This document shows positions 15,704-25,473 of a stretch of DNA of 64,000 nucleotides, piece by piece (the first letter of the stretch is position 1; the number at the start of each line of letters is the position of its first letter). Origin of the DNA: CAUTYU01 sp963545205 (lineage in GTDB: Bacteria > Desulfobacterota > Desulfovibrionia > Desulfovibrionales > Desulfomicrobiaceae); assembly GCA_963545205.1 (NCBI GenBank), contig CAUUHW010000005.1, positions 62,001 to 126,000 on the forward strand. The letters are read 5' to 3'. Under the pieces are notes generated by a model, which saw only the letters and a list, made by a program, of their open reading frames with translations, searched no databases and was not told the origin of the DNA. Position numbers and translations under genes: made by a program.

Positions 15704-18100
15704 ATGCTTGACATACAAAAAATAAACAAACGCTTTTATGCCGCAGGCCAAACAATCTTGTGGCTCAGATGGCTGAATATTGCTGTCTTTTTCTTTTTGA
15801 TTGCCGGATCTGTGTTTGGACTCAAACAAATACGAATGGAAACAGACATGGAAAGCTGGTTTCTGGAAGATGACCAGCTGCTGCAGATAAAAGAACAATT
15901 TGAAGACATCTTTGGCAATGACGAATTCTGTGGAGTACTTATCGAGGCTGATAATGTGTTTTCTCCTGAAATCCTGAACGGAATCCGAGCCCTTGGGCAT
16001 GAATTAAAACAAAAGATTCCCTACTCCGATGATGTGATTTCCCTTACCGACCTTGAATATATTTCCGGCACGGAAGCAGGCATCAGTATTGGGCAGCTTG
16101 TACCGGACCCGGTTCCCACGGATCTGGCCACCCTTGCCACCATTCGCGAAAAAGCCCTTGCCAAAACAGTGCTGAAAAACCGTCTTGTTTCTGAAGACGG
16201 CCGCTATACATGGCTGATGTTGCGCCTGAAGCGTTTGCCCGATGACTGGAGCGAAAAAGGCATGGAAAACCCGGAGCTTGCCATTGGCCGCATTGCCCAT
16301 GAAGTGGCAGGGCAGGAAAAATACGCCTTTTTACAGCCAAAGCTGACAGGTCTGCCTGTCATTGCCCATGACAAGATGGCTTTTTTTGGCAAGGAAACGC
16401 CCAAACTCATGGGCATGGCCCTGTGCGTTACCATGCTGACCCTTGGCTTTTTTCTGCGCAATGTCCGGGGTGTCATGTTCCCCTTTATCACCCTTGTGGG
16501 CGGCATGATTATTGTTTTTGGATTGCAGGGCTATATGGGAGTTTCGGTTGACCCTTCCATGATTTTTGTCCCCATTTTTCTGGGAATCGCCATCACAACC
16601 AGTTATTCCATTCATCTTTTTAATTTTTCCCGCAGGGAACTGGCCGCCACAGGTCTGCGCAGGCAGTCACTTTTGCACGCCATAGAAGAAACCGGATGGC
16701 CGCTTCTGTTCTGCGCCCTGACCACCATGGTCGCCCTGCTTTCCTTCTGGCTGGTTCCCATGCTGCCCATCCGCTGGGTGGGACTGACTGCTGCCGCCCT
16801 TGTGGGGGCAACGTATGTGTTGGTGATCATCATGCTGCCCACCCTGCTCAGTTTCGGGAAAGATCAAGTCCCTGCAACCTCCTCTGACAGCAAGGCGCCT
16901 TCCCCTGATTCCCCAAACAAACCGGCACGGGCAGCAGATGCAACCCAGGGACATAAAGGTATTGACAGACTTATGATCTGGCTTGGCAAACGGGTGCTGA
17001 ACAAGCCCAAAACCGTGCTGAGCGTATTTTTTCTGATCGCTATCCTTTGCCTGACAGGAATATTTCGCATGGATGTTTCTTTTGATGTCCGCCGTACCTT
17101 TGGCATGAAGGTTCCCTATGTGAACCGGATCACTTCCATAGCCAATACTCCTGTGGGTTCCCTGTATTCCTACGGCATTGCCATTGAATTCCCGGAACCA
17201 GGCATGGCAAAGGAACCGGAAAATCTCAGAAAATTCGATATCCTGACCTCTGAGGTGGCAGCCCTGCCCCTGACCAAGAAAGTCTCTTCCCTGCTGGATG
17301 TTATCAAGGACATGAACCAGGTGATGAATAATGGAGACCCGGCATATTACCGCGTTCCTGAAACCCGTGAAATGATTGCCCAGCAGCTTCTTTTGTATGA
17401 AAACGCAGGAGGAGCCGAAGCTGAACGCTGGGTGGATTATGATTATCAGCGTTTACGGCTCATGGTGGATATGAAGGATTATAATTCCGGTGAGGCCATG
17501 CGGGAGCTGGAATTTATACAGGACCGTGCAAAAGAACTTTTCCCGGATTCCCATGTACTGCTCATCGGATCCATTTCCCAGTACACAGTCATGCAAAACT
17601 ATGTAACCTGGGGGCAGATTGCCTCTTTTCTCCTGGCTCTCGGCATCATTACCATCCTTATGAGCCTGGTATTCGGCAGTCTGCGTCTGGGGCTGATCGG
17701 CATGATCCCCAATGTGGCGCCGGCCCTGGTTGTAGCAGGCATCATGGGATTTGCCGATATTCCCCTGGACATGATAACTGTAACAGTCATGCCCATGCTG
17801 CTGGGCCTTGCCGTGGACGACACCATCCATTTTATCAGCCACAGCCAGCTGGGATTTCAGCTCACCGGCAATTATCGGGATGCCACCCGCCGGACATTTC
17901 TGGTGGTGGGGTCGGCCATGTTTTACACCTCCCTTGTGCTGGTATTAAGTTTTTCCGCGTTTATGATTTCCCCGGTAAAAGTGTTTATACACATGGGCAT
18001 TCTTATTGGCGCAGGCATCCTGGCTGCCCTGGTAACAGATTATTTTGTTACTCCGGTACTGCTGAAACAATTTGCCGTGTTTGGAAAGGAGAAAAAATAA
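15704..18100 (+). CDS. MMPL/RND-family membrane transporter
   Basis: 798 residues from the ATG at 15704 (TGAGG upstream; a TTG at 15692 is less likely). Twelve predicted membrane helices in the RND arrangement: helix 1, a periplasmic domain (residues about 45-225), five helices, a linker, then the same again. Conserved hallmarks are GIAITTSYSIHLFNF in the first half and GLAVDDTIHFISH in the second, where Asp residues relay protons. Members export hydrophobic compounds or lipids across the inner membrane. Together with the LolA-like and barrel proteins it forms a predicted envelope lipid-transport system. No regulator is nearby. Confidence 0.93.
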   Translation: MLDIQKINKRFYAAGQTILWLRWLNIAVFFFLIAGSVFGLKQIRMETDMESWFLEDDQLLQIKEQFEDIFGNDEFCGVLIEADNVFSPEILNGIRALGHELKQKIPYSDDVISLTDLEYISGTEAGISIGQLVPDPVPTDLATLATIREKALAKTVLKNRLVSEDGRYTWLMLRLKRLPDDWSEKGMENPELAIGRIAHEVAGQEKYAFLQPKLTGLPVIAHDKMAFFGKETPKLMGMALCVTMLTLGFFLRNVRGVMFPFITLVGGMIIVFGLQGYMGVSVDPSMIFVPIFLGIAITTSYSIHLFNFSRRELAATGLRRQSLLHAIEETGWPLLFCALTTMVALLSFWLVPMLPIRWVGLTAAALVGATYVLVIIMLPTLLSFGKDQVPATSSDSKAPSPDSPNKPARAADATQGHKGIDRLMIWLGKRVLNKPKTVLSVFFLIAILCLTGIFRMDVSFDVRRTFGMKVPYVNRITSIANTPVGSLYSYGIAIEFPEPGMAKEPENLRKFDILTSEVAALPLTKKVSSLLDVIKDMNQVMNNGDPAYYRVPETREMIAQQLLLYENAGGAEAERWVDYDYQRLRLMVDMKDYNSGEAMRELEFIQDRAKELFPDSHVLLIGSISQYTVMQNYVTWGQIASFLLALGIITILMSLVFGSLRLGLIGMIPNVAPALVVAGIMGFADIPLDMITVTVMPMLLGLAVDDTIHFISHSQLGFQLTGNYRDATRRTFLVVGSAMFYTSLVLVLSFSAFMISPVKVFIHMGILIGAGILAALVTDYFVTPVLLKQFAVFGKEKK

Positions 18101-18429
18101 ATGCGCCAATGCCGGGCTGTTCCATGAAAAATCCGGCATTGACCAAGGACTGCATATCAGTAACACTAAGCAATAAAAAACAAAAAATTACAGTTGCCAG
18201 ATGAATACCATTTACTGGCAACCAGCGTCCCCGCACTCCTGGCTCGGCCAAGGGGAAAATTCAACGTTCTCCCTGGTTTTTTGATCCACTGTCCCAGAAA
18301 TTTCTGGTTAGATTTAAATCATAAAATTTCTTCTGGCCGTCCATGCTGTAAGAAAGATTATAATTCGGGGAAACCACACAGAGAGTTCGCTTTAAGCTTT
18401 TCCACCTGTTATGTCTTCGGCGCCAAAAA
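18101..18429. other. 329-base convergent intergenic region
   Basis: Lies between the ends of two convergent genes. It contains one 9-bp hairpin (CAATGCCGG 18107-18115 with CCGGCATTG 18133-18141) that may end the pump transcript, although no T-run follows. I see no gene, promoter or repeat in the rest. Confidence 0.6.
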
Positions 18430-18843
18430 TCATCCCTGCAATGACGTAAAAAAATCCACGCAAATCTCCGCTAACCGAACATCTTCGTAAAGATCTCTGC
18501 CGCTTACTCCGATTGCGCCAACACAGAGATTCTGAACATAAATTGGAACACCCCCAGGAAGAGGGGAAAAATTGTCGTCACCAAACCATTCAACCTGAAT
18601 CTGTTCATCGCGAAGCCTTTTAAGAAAATCCAAGGTCGAAATTCTCATTTTAGCCGCAGTATATGCTTTCAATTCTGCGATTCTAACGACCCGTTCAGGA
18701 GCTTCATCCATAGTAGCCGCGGCAATTACAGTTCCGTTTATATTTGTGATTACTATTGCGACAGGAAGCCCTTTGTCTTTTTTTGCAACATCAACTATCA
18801 TATTTATAGTCTGGATGGTATCTTCAAGTTTTATTTTCTGCAT
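18430..18843 (-). CDS. GlcG/HbpS-family (DUF336) protein
   Basis: 137 residues with the family fold: a long N-terminal helix, ITNINGTVIAAATMDEAP strand region, and the signature GGVPIYVQNLCVGAIGVSG near the C-terminus. Members include HbpS (haem/redox sensing) and GlcG (glycolate utilisation), but most have no defined role and are often encoded beside transporters or dehydrogenases. It lies 26 bases behind the fused TRAP permease on the same strand, so it is the last gene of that operon. Function here is unknown; a sensing or binding role for the imported compound is possible. Confidence 0.85.
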   Translation of the reverse strand: MQKIKLEDTIQTINMIVDVAKKDKGLPVAIVITNINGTVIAAATMDEAPERVVRIAELKAYTAAKMRISTLDFLKRLRDEQIQVEWFGDDNFSPLPGGVPIYVQNLCVGAIGVSGRDLYEDVRLAEICVDFFTSLQG

Positions 18844-18869
18844 TTTACGCCTTATAAAAGATTTGTATC

Positions 18870-20789
18870 TTAAACTAATAAAAGAGAAATAGAGGGGATA
18901 TAACTAATTACCATCAATACCATTATCATTACAAGGAGTAATGGAAGAGCAGAACGGGCAACAGACATTAATTTTGTCCCACTGATACCGCTAGCGACAA
19001 AAAGATTCACTCCAACAGGAGGAGTAGCAAATCCTATAGCGAGATTAACAACCATCACGACTCCAAAATGTATGGGTTCCATACCTATTTTTATAATCAA
19101 TGGCATAAGAATTGGTGTAATAATTACAATTGCTGCGAGTGCCTCCATAAAAGTACCAATCCATAATAGAAAGATATTGATTAAAAAAAGGAGAAGAAAT
19201 TTATTCTCAGTAAAAGAAAGAATTAAATCAGTAATCCTTTCCGGGACTTGTTCAATGGTCATAATATTTCCAAAAAGAGTAGCCATTGCCATAAGTACTA
19301 TAATTATCGATGAAGTCATAGCTGAATTCAATGTACTTTCATATAATTTTTTTATATTCAATTCTTTATAGATAAATATTCCAACAAATAATCCATAAAA
19401 AGCTGCTACGGCTGCTGCTTCTGTTGGGGTCATAAGACCTCCATAAATGCCACCTAGGACGATCACGGGGACGAGTAAAGCCCATTTCGCATCCCACATA
19501 GTTTTACAAATACTTTCTATACTTCTTTTACGTGGTTGGCCCTGCCATTTATTTTTTTTAGAAATAAAATATACAACGACCATAAGAGCCAGACCTGTAA
19601 GAAGTCCGGGTATGATACCGGCAATAAAAAGTTTTCCAACTGAAACCTGTCCAGCGACAGCGTAGACAACAAAAGGATTACTGGGCGGAATCATAACTCC
19701 AATGGCACCAGCTGTCGCAACGACAGCTGCAGAGAAATTGAGACCATAGCCACGTTCAATCATGGCCGGAATAGTCAACGCTCCAATAGCCGCAACAGTT
19801 GCTGGACCAGAACCACTGATTGAAGCAAAGAACATACAAGTTACAACACTTGCAAGGGCGACTCCACCAGTTAGGGAACCAACTAATTCATCAGCAACAG
19901 CAAGCAATCTTTTAGAAAGTCCGCCTGCTCCCATAAAAATACCTGCGGCAACAAAAAATGGAATCGCCATTATTGGAAAATTATCTATTGAGGTAAAAGA
20001 TATTTGAGCTAAATAATCAACAGGGATTGTACCGGCACCAAGGACAGTCGAAAAAGCCGAAAGCCCGAGCGCAAAAGCCATTGGTATTCCCAAAATAACA
20101 AAAAGGATAAAATAACCAAAAAGTAACATTACTGGATTTAAATCTTTCCATATCAAAATAGGCAAATATAAAGTTATTGTAATTAAAACAGAAATAAGAA
20201 AATCAAATATTGGCATTTTAACAAATTGTTTAGAAATATTCTGTAAACAACGAATAGTAGAAAGAATAAATGCAACCGGTAAAATAAGATATGGAATATA
20301 GTAATTAATTCTTAGTGCAGGAGTAATTTGAGGAAAATCAATTTGCATATTGACAATTTCCAAGCCCATATATGCCAATATAGCTGACAAAATAAATATT
20401 GAAAGCTCTACAATGACCCAATTACAATCTTTTAATTTATCTGGTAATTTTTCATAAACGAGATCTACTCGTATACTTGAACGATTTAATATTGCCAAAG
20501 GAACAGCCAGATAAGAAACCCAGATAAAAATATATCGAGATAATTCTTCAGACCAGACAGCCCATCCTGCAATATTTTTCATAAATTGTCTGGCACTGTC
20601 TATATCAATAACAAATTCCAGCAATGTTGCATTTCTTGGATCATTCAAAAAAGTTACGATACTGGTCAAGACATAACGAAATACGGTCTGGTATGTTATG
20701 GAAAAAATCATGATCATAAGGCCAACAAATAAAAAAGGCTTTTCAAATTCATTACAATATCTTAAAAAAAATGACCTTATTGAACTCAT
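18870..20789 (-). CDS. Fused TRAP transporter permease (DctQ-DctM)
   Basis: 639 residues: residues 1-190 are a DctQ-type four-helix unit (AVWSEELSRYIFIWVSYLAV), and residues 200-639 a DctM unit with IMAIPFFVAAGIFM, GAIGVMIPPSNPFVVYA, TPTEAAAVAAFYG and the late TPPVGVNLFVASG. Such fusions are a recognised TRAP variant. AAGGAA precedes the ATG. It follows its receptor gene, dctP at 20925-21944, across a hairpin-containing gap, and precedes the GlcG/HbpS gene. Confidence 0.94.
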   Translation of the reverse strand: MSSIRSFFLRYCNEFEKPFLFVGLMIMIFSITYQTVFRYVLTSIVTFLNDPRNATLLEFVIDIDSARQFMKNIAGWAVWSEELSRYIFIWVSYLAVPLAILNRSSIRVDLVYEKLPDKLKDCNWVIVELSIFILSAILAYMGLEIVNMQIDFPQITPALRINYYIPYLILPVAFILSTIRCLQNISKQFVKMPIFDFLISVLITITLYLPILIWKDLNPVMLLFGYFILFVILGIPMAFALGLSAFSTVLGAGTIPVDYLAQISFTSIDNFPIMAIPFFVAAGIFMGAGGLSKRLLAVADELVGSLTGGVALASVVTCMFFASISGSGPATVAAIGALTIPAMIERGYGLNFSAAVVATAGAIGVMIPPSNPFVVYAVAGQVSVGKLFIAGIIPGLLTGLALMVVVYFISKKNKWQGQPRKRSIESICKTMWDAKWALLVPVIVLGGIYGGLMTPTEAAAVAAFYGLFVGIFIYKELNIKKLYESTLNSAMTSSIIIVLMAMATLFGNIMTIEQVPERITDLILSFTENKFLLLFLINIFLLWIGTFMEALAAIVIITPILMPLIIKIGMEPIHFGVVMVVNLAIGFATPPVGVNLFVASGISGTKLMSVARSALPLLLVMIMVLMVISYIPSISLLLV

Positions 20790-20873
20790 AATTCCTTCTT
20801 TGAATAAAATTTCTCCAGTTTCTGCCTAAGATTCCATTCATTGAATATGGGACGAGCAAAATGTTTTTTTATC

Positions 20874-20912
20874 AACTGGAGCCTTAAAAAGTAAATTTTT
20901 CAGGCCCCAGTT
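20874..20912 (-). other. Hairpin between dctP and the fused permease gene
   Basis: On the minus strand AACTGGGGCC (20912-20903) pairs with GGCTCCAGTT (20883-20874), with one mismatch. An A-then-T-rich stretch follows. Probably a partial terminator or mRNA stabiliser that raises receptor over permease levels. Confidence 0.55.
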
Positions 20913-20924
20913 ATTATTTATGCT

Positions 20925-21944
20925 TTATTTCTGTGTATCCATGACCATTTTAACAAGATCAGCAGGCAATTTTTTCAGGTAATTGTCCCAAACAGGGCGA
21001 GTAATCCTTTTGATTTCATCCATTTCAGCATCAGACAGCGTATGAACTTCAATACCAGTTTTTAGAAATCCTTCATAAGCACTCTTCTCATTTTCAGGAT
21101 AAAGGACTTCGCGTTGATACTGAAGCGCTTCTGCCGAAGATTGGCGAATTATTTTTTTCACTTCAGGATTCAATCCATCCCACCATTTTTTATTTGCCAC
21201 ACAAAGTTGCATTCCATAATTATGATAAGAATACATAGCATATCGAAGGACTTCATGATGTTTCGCTCCAAAAAGATGGGGAAAAGTATTTCCTTCAGCA
21301 TCAATTGTCCCCTGCTGTAAAGCAGTATACACTTCTCCCCATGCAATAGGTGTTGGACTCATACCAAGAGCCTTGGCGACATCAACTTCAACAGGAGATG
21401 CAGTTGTACGAACTTTCAGTCCCTCGAGACTTTTAGCGTTGGTAATCTCTTTTCCAACCGAACAAAAATTACGATAACCATACTCAGCCCACATAATATT
21501 TTCCAAGCCAATATTGTGAGCAACTTTATCGAAATACTTACCTAACTCACCATTATCTAATGCTTTATACAGATTTTTCTGATACTTGGGGCTAGTTATA
21601 TAGGGAAGGTCAAATACCTGATAATCCAAAGCAAAATTAGCCATATTGGGGGTAGAACTAACCGCCATCTCAAGAGAGCCTCTCTGGGCTCCTTCGATAA
21701 GGACACGATCACTGCCCAAAACTGCATTAGGAAAAATCTGAACTTGTATTTTACCATGAGATTTTTCTTTAACAAGATCCGCAAATTTTTTGTACGCCAA
21801 GGTAATGTGATTTCCTGGAGGAGTTGTATGCGCCAGACGAAATTTAATCTTAGGCCCATCATAGGCGCTCACAACAGCACCTGTTCCCAAAAGGACTGAC
21901 AGCAACATTATGCCAGTTAAAATTTTTTTCATTTTCTTTCTCAT
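20925..21944 (-). CDS. TRAP transporter substrate-binding protein (DctP family)
   Basis: 339 residues from the ATG at 21944, chosen because AGGAGGAAAAG precedes it; longer upstream readings have no ribosome site. Signal peptide residues 1-27 (GTGAVVSA). DctP hallmarks: HTTPPGNHITLAYKKFADLV, LKVRTTASPVEVDVAKALG with the ligand-binding Arg, PTPIAWGEVYTALQQGTIDA. The WGEVYTALQQ segment is typical of carboxylate receptors. Receptor of the fused permease downstream; a two-component system lies just upstream in the same orientation and may control it. Confidence 0.94.
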   Translation of the reverse strand: MRKKMKKILTGIMLLSVLLGTGAVVSAYDGPKIKFRLAHTTPPGNHITLAYKKFADLVKEKSHGKIQVQIFPNAVLGSDRVLIEGAQRGSLEMAVSSTPNMANFALDYQVFDLPYITSPKYQKNLYKALDNGELGKYFDKVAHNIGLENIMWAEYGYRNFCSVGKEITNAKSLEGLKVRTTASPVEVDVAKALGMSPTPIAWGEVYTALQQGTIDAEGNTFPHLFGAKHHEVLRYAMYSYHNYGMQLCVANKKWWDGLNPEVKKIIRQSSAEALQYQREVLYPENEKSAYEGFLKTGIEVHTLSDAEMDEIKRITRPVWDNYLKKLPADLVKMVMDTQK

Positions 21945-22205
21945 AACTTTTCCTCCTCTTTGCTCACAATATGTTTGACTATCCATAAAAATATACCCCA
22001 AACCGGACATAACAGCCCTACTTAGTTTCATAAACATAAAATAAATCCAATTGGAATATTGCAAAATTAAGGACAAAATGTGTAGAAAAACTAAACAAAA
22101 ACAACATATCTGTCTGTATTAACTAATATTCCTATCAACAATGAAATTCTAAAAAATCAAATTATTATAAGATAAAAGCAAAAGATATATAAACCGAAAA
22201 AATAA

Positions 22206-23132
22206 TTATAAGCTGTGAGAGATAGAATTAAGATATCTTTCAAGGTTCGTATTGGAATTCAAAATTCCAATTTTTTTTCGGATATTATATCTATGCGTGG
22301 AAACAGAACAGGAAGCAATATTTAATATTTTTGCGATTTCTTTTGTTGTTTTTCCCTGACGGACCAAATCCGCAATCTTGACTTCCTGGGGAGTAAGGTC
22401 TGCATATTTTGCAAACAGAGCATTTGTTTTTGTACAAAGTGTATTTTTTAATGAGTTTTCTAAAATATCAATTATTTCCAATATATTTTCATTCACATTT
22501 TGTTTCTTTAAAATATCCAGATATGGAAATACAGAATTTCTAATATTCAAAAATATATTTTCTTGACAAGCTCTATTTTCTGCATCTCGAGTCTCGATCA
22601 AAACTTTCAACGCTTTATTTGCCTCCTGGAGAAAACAAGATTTCATTTGTAATTCTTTTTCTATGTTTTTACGAATTATTTTCTCATTATTTAATTTACA
22701 TTCACTTTCTTTTACATAATCTTCTAATTTTTTACATATATATTTTTCATTCTTTTCTTTTACTGACTTATACAAAGCTATTTTTACAGTAGATATAATT
22801 TCATTTTTATTAAACGGCTTAAGAATATATCCTAGGGGCTCGACAACTTTTGCCCTTTCAACTAATACATTATCAGAATATGCCGTCAAAAAAACAGATG
22901 GAATTAAATACTCGTTCTTAATATATTTTGCCAATTCTATTCCGTCCATTTCTCCTTTTATTTTTATATCCATAACAACAAGATTTGGCCTATAATAATC
23001 TATTTCTTCTATTGCTTTTTTTGCAGAATTTACAATTGAACAAACATCATATTTTTCTGAATTTAATATATCCTTAACAGATAAAGCAACTATCCTTTCA
23101 TCTTCAACAATTAATATTTTTGAAGTCTCCAT
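22206..23132 (-). CDS. Response regulator with receiver and LuxR-type HTH domains
   Basis: 308 residues. Receiver domain 1-120 with acidic pocket ED near residue 11, phosphorylation site Asp55 (VVMDIKIKG) and Lys105 (YILKPF). A long charged coiled-coil linker (about 120-215), then a LuxR-type helix-turn-helix (LTPQEVKIADLVRQGKTTKE and CSVSTHRYNIRKKIGI) at the C-terminus. Its start overlaps the end of the kinase gene by 29 bases, so they form one operon. It reads towards the TRAP/GlcG operon and is the obvious candidate regulator of it. Confidence 0.93.
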   Translation of the reverse strand: METSKILIVEDERIVALSVKDILNSEKYDVCSIVNSAKKAIEEIDYYRPNLVVMDIKIKGEMDGIELAKYIKNEYLIPSVFLTAYSDNVLVERAKVVEPLGYILKPFNKNEIISTVKIALYKSVKEKNEKYICKKLEDYVKESECKLNNEKIIRKNIEKELQMKSCFLQEANKALKVLIETRDAENRACQENIFLNIRNSVFPYLDILKKQNVNENILEIIDILENSLKNTLCTKTNALFAKYADLTPQEVKIADLVRQGKTTKEIAKILNIASCSVSTHRYNIRKKIGILNSNTNLERYLNSISHSL

Positions 23133-24444
23133 CGCTCTCTCCCAAGGTATTTATTGCAGAATGAGAAATCCATTCAATTTTCCAATATGTTCCCACCCCT
23201 TCAACACGATTAACAGTTCCATTTAATTGTCCCTCCACAAGCTCTCTAACAAGCAGCAAGCCTAGCGTTGAAGAAGCTCGAACATCATCATCAGAAAATC
23301 CAATTCCATTATCTAAAACACATAATCTATATTGATTGTCATTGCAAAAAGACATAGAAATCAAAACAATTCCGGATTGACTATCTAAAAATGCATGCTT
23401 CATACTATTTGAAACAAGTTCTGTAACTATAAGTCCACACGCTATAGACTCCTCAACTGGAAGAGCAATGCAATCAGCCTTAACTTCTATATCTATATTT
23501 TTACCTTGCTTATATATATCTGACAGACAAAAAACAATCTTTTCTATGTATAATTTAAAATCTACATATGATATATTTTCTGACCGATAAAGGAGATCAT
23601 GTACAAATGCAATTGAACGGATTCTACTTATAGCCATATCAAAAGCATCTACCGTATAAATATTTTTTGACTTATTCTGCTGAAGAAGCAATATGCTTGA
23701 AATAATTTGCAAATTATTTTTTACTCTATGATGTATTTCACGAAGCAACAATTCTTTTTCTTTTAAAGAATTCTGAATTATTGCCTGAGATTCTCTTTCT
23801 TTAATTATCTTTTCTTCAAGGTTCTTTTTTGATTTATCGAGATATAAATTAATTTCTTCTATGTTTTCATATTGAATTTGATTATTTTTTATTATAAGAG
23901 ATATGCAGATAATGATACCACAACTAATAAGCATAAAAAATATAAAAAAATCTATTAACAGATATTTATGGTCTGAATAGGATCTAACGATACCAGGAAC
24001 AGAAATTTCAACGAAGAAAAGAAAGGATACAAAAAATAAGATAAAAACTATAAGTATATTTTTCTTGCGCCCATCTAATATCATCGAAACTGTAACGATA
24101 AAATGTAACGCGACAAGAATAGAAATTCCGACAATTCCATCATACATGAACCAGGATTGAATAAGAAGAAAAAGCTCTAAAAAAACATAAAAAATAGTAT
24201 AATCTTTGTAGTGACCTGATTCTCTTGATTTTCCATACAGCCATATATAGGCAACAGCAACAGCCAGGCCAAATGTAAAATTATGTTCTCTTTTCCATGG
24301 TTCAAGTAGATTATCTACAAAGAAAATAAGCAGAGAAATAAGAATCCCTGAAAAGGTAATGGCATTGAAGACTTGATTTGAAAGAGTAAACTGGTCAGAA
24401 GGGCCCAATATTGTCTCTATAATATCTCTGCGCTGTCTTCCCAC
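23104..24444 (-). CDS. Membrane sensor histidine kinase (HisKA_2 type)
   Basis: 446 residues, GTG start preceded by AAAGGGA. Residues about 25-190 form about six hydrophobic helices with no large periplasmic domain, so it probably senses a membrane or intracellular signal. A coiled coil leads to the phospho-acceptor region LLREIHHRVKNNLQIISS (His near residue 240), typical of HisKA_2/HWE kinases. The ATPase part has an N box (LIVTELVSNSMKHAF), G1 (LDNGIGFSDDD) and G2 (TLGLLLVRELV). Partner of the overlapping response regulator. Confidence 0.92.
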   Translation of the reverse strand: MGRQRRDIIETILGPSDQFTLSNQVFNAITFSGILISLLIFFVDNLLEPWKREHNFTFGLAVAVAYIWLYGKSRESGHYKDYTIFYVFLELFLLIQSWFMYDGIVGISILVALHFIVTVSMILDGRKKNILIVFILFFVSFLFFVEISVPGIVRSYSDHKYLLIDFFIFFMLISCGIIICISLIIKNNQIQYENIEEINLYLDKSKKNLEEKIIKERESQAIIQNSLKEKELLLREIHHRVKNNLQIISSILLLQQNKSKNIYTVDAFDMAISRIRSIAFVHDLLYRSENISYVDFKLYIEKIVFCLSDIYKQGKNIDIEVKADCIALPVEESIACGLIVTELVSNSMKHAFLDSQSGIVLISMSFCNDNQYRLCVLDNGIGFSDDDVRASSTLGLLLVRELVEGQLNGTVNRVEGVGTYWKIEWISHSAINTLGESDGDFKNINC

Positions 24445-24576
24445 AGTTGAGTCCCTTTTACATGTTTAACGATTCACGTCTCTTGAAGACGACCTCAATA
24501 TCTCTATGCCACTCACCTGTACCATACACACTTGAGAATCATACCAAAGAAGTCAAGCGAAGAATTTCATGCCCTC

Positions 24577-25245
24577 CTATTCTTTATACACGTCCACGCC
24601 GTATCGTGACATACGCTCGCCCGACTCTTTATAATGATGGCGAATGGCCGCTTCGATCACCACACGCTCTCCTGACTTTAAGGCATCAAGAACATTTTTA
24701 TGGCGTTCATAAATTTCCTGGACGGAAAAAAGATTAAGCCAATGACGATAGAGTAAAAATTTGGAAATGCCCTGACAGGAACGGCGACAAAGGTCGACCA
24801 AAAGTTCGTTATTCACGCGGGAAAACAACACTCCATGAAACCTGTTATCCAGGTCGGCCATAAGTTCCAGAGGCAACCCCTTTTCGCCGACTTCTTTCAT
24901 GCGTTGCACGATTTCTTCCATACTCTGAATATCATCTGCCGTGTATCTGTCGAAAAATTCTCCCACGGCTGCGGCCTCAAGCACTCCTCCGGTGAAATAG
25001 CTGTCCAGAATTTCCTTTGCCGTTAAGGCAGTTACCCTCTTTCCTTTTTGCGGCTCAGACACAATAAGCCCTTCACGGGCCAGAAGATGCAGAGCTTCGC
25101 GAACAGGGGCACGACTGATAGACAACTTGCTGGCAATAAGGACTTCCTTAACCTGTTCTCCTGGCGCAAGCTCTCCCCTGAGAATGCATTCCTTAATATA
25201 GTCCGCAACCTGTTCGCTGTAGGTTTGCTTTTTAATTCCAGCCAT
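24577..25245 (-). CDS. GntR-family (FCD-type) transcriptional regulator
   Basis: About 222 residues: winged helix (QVADYIKECILRGELAPGEQ; LSISRAPVREALHLLAREG) and FCD domain with the usual Asp/His set (DLDNRFHGVLF; ERHKNVLDALKSG). The ATG at 25245 fits the family's start best; a TTG at 25314 would add 23 residues and has a comparable upstream region, so the start is uncertain. It is the first of two adjacent GntR genes on this strand, next to the catabolic cluster. Target unknown. Confidence 0.85.
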   Translation of the reverse strand: MAGIKKQTYSEQVADYIKECILRGELAPGEQVKEVLIASKLSISRAPVREALHLLAREGLIVSEPQKGKRVTALTAKEILDSYFTGGVLEAAAVGEFFDRYTADDIQSMEEIVQRMKEVGEKGLPLELMADLDNRFHGVLFSRVNNELLVDLCRRSCQGISKFLLYRHWLNLFSVQEIYERHKNVLDALKSGERVVIEAAIRHHYKESGERMSRYGVDVYKE

Positions 25246-25473
25246 ATTGCTGCCCTGAGTCAAACCATCGAAAACAGATACACGACGGGGCAAAAAATTA
25301 TCACTTCCTTTCAAGAACCACGAATCCTTTTACAATTGTTCATTACAGGTTGATTATTTTTAATCATTCACAGTCAAACAAAATTACAATAAATGATTTT
25401 CAAAAGTTACAAGCTAGTCATAAGTAGTTATCTTATACATAATATATGCAGCATATTTAATATTTCTTTTATC

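Noticed and set aside
18870..20789. Two separate permease genes with a missed stop
   Set aside because: DctQ-DctM fusions of this length are a normal TRAP variant and no frameshift or internal ribosome site is seen at the junction.
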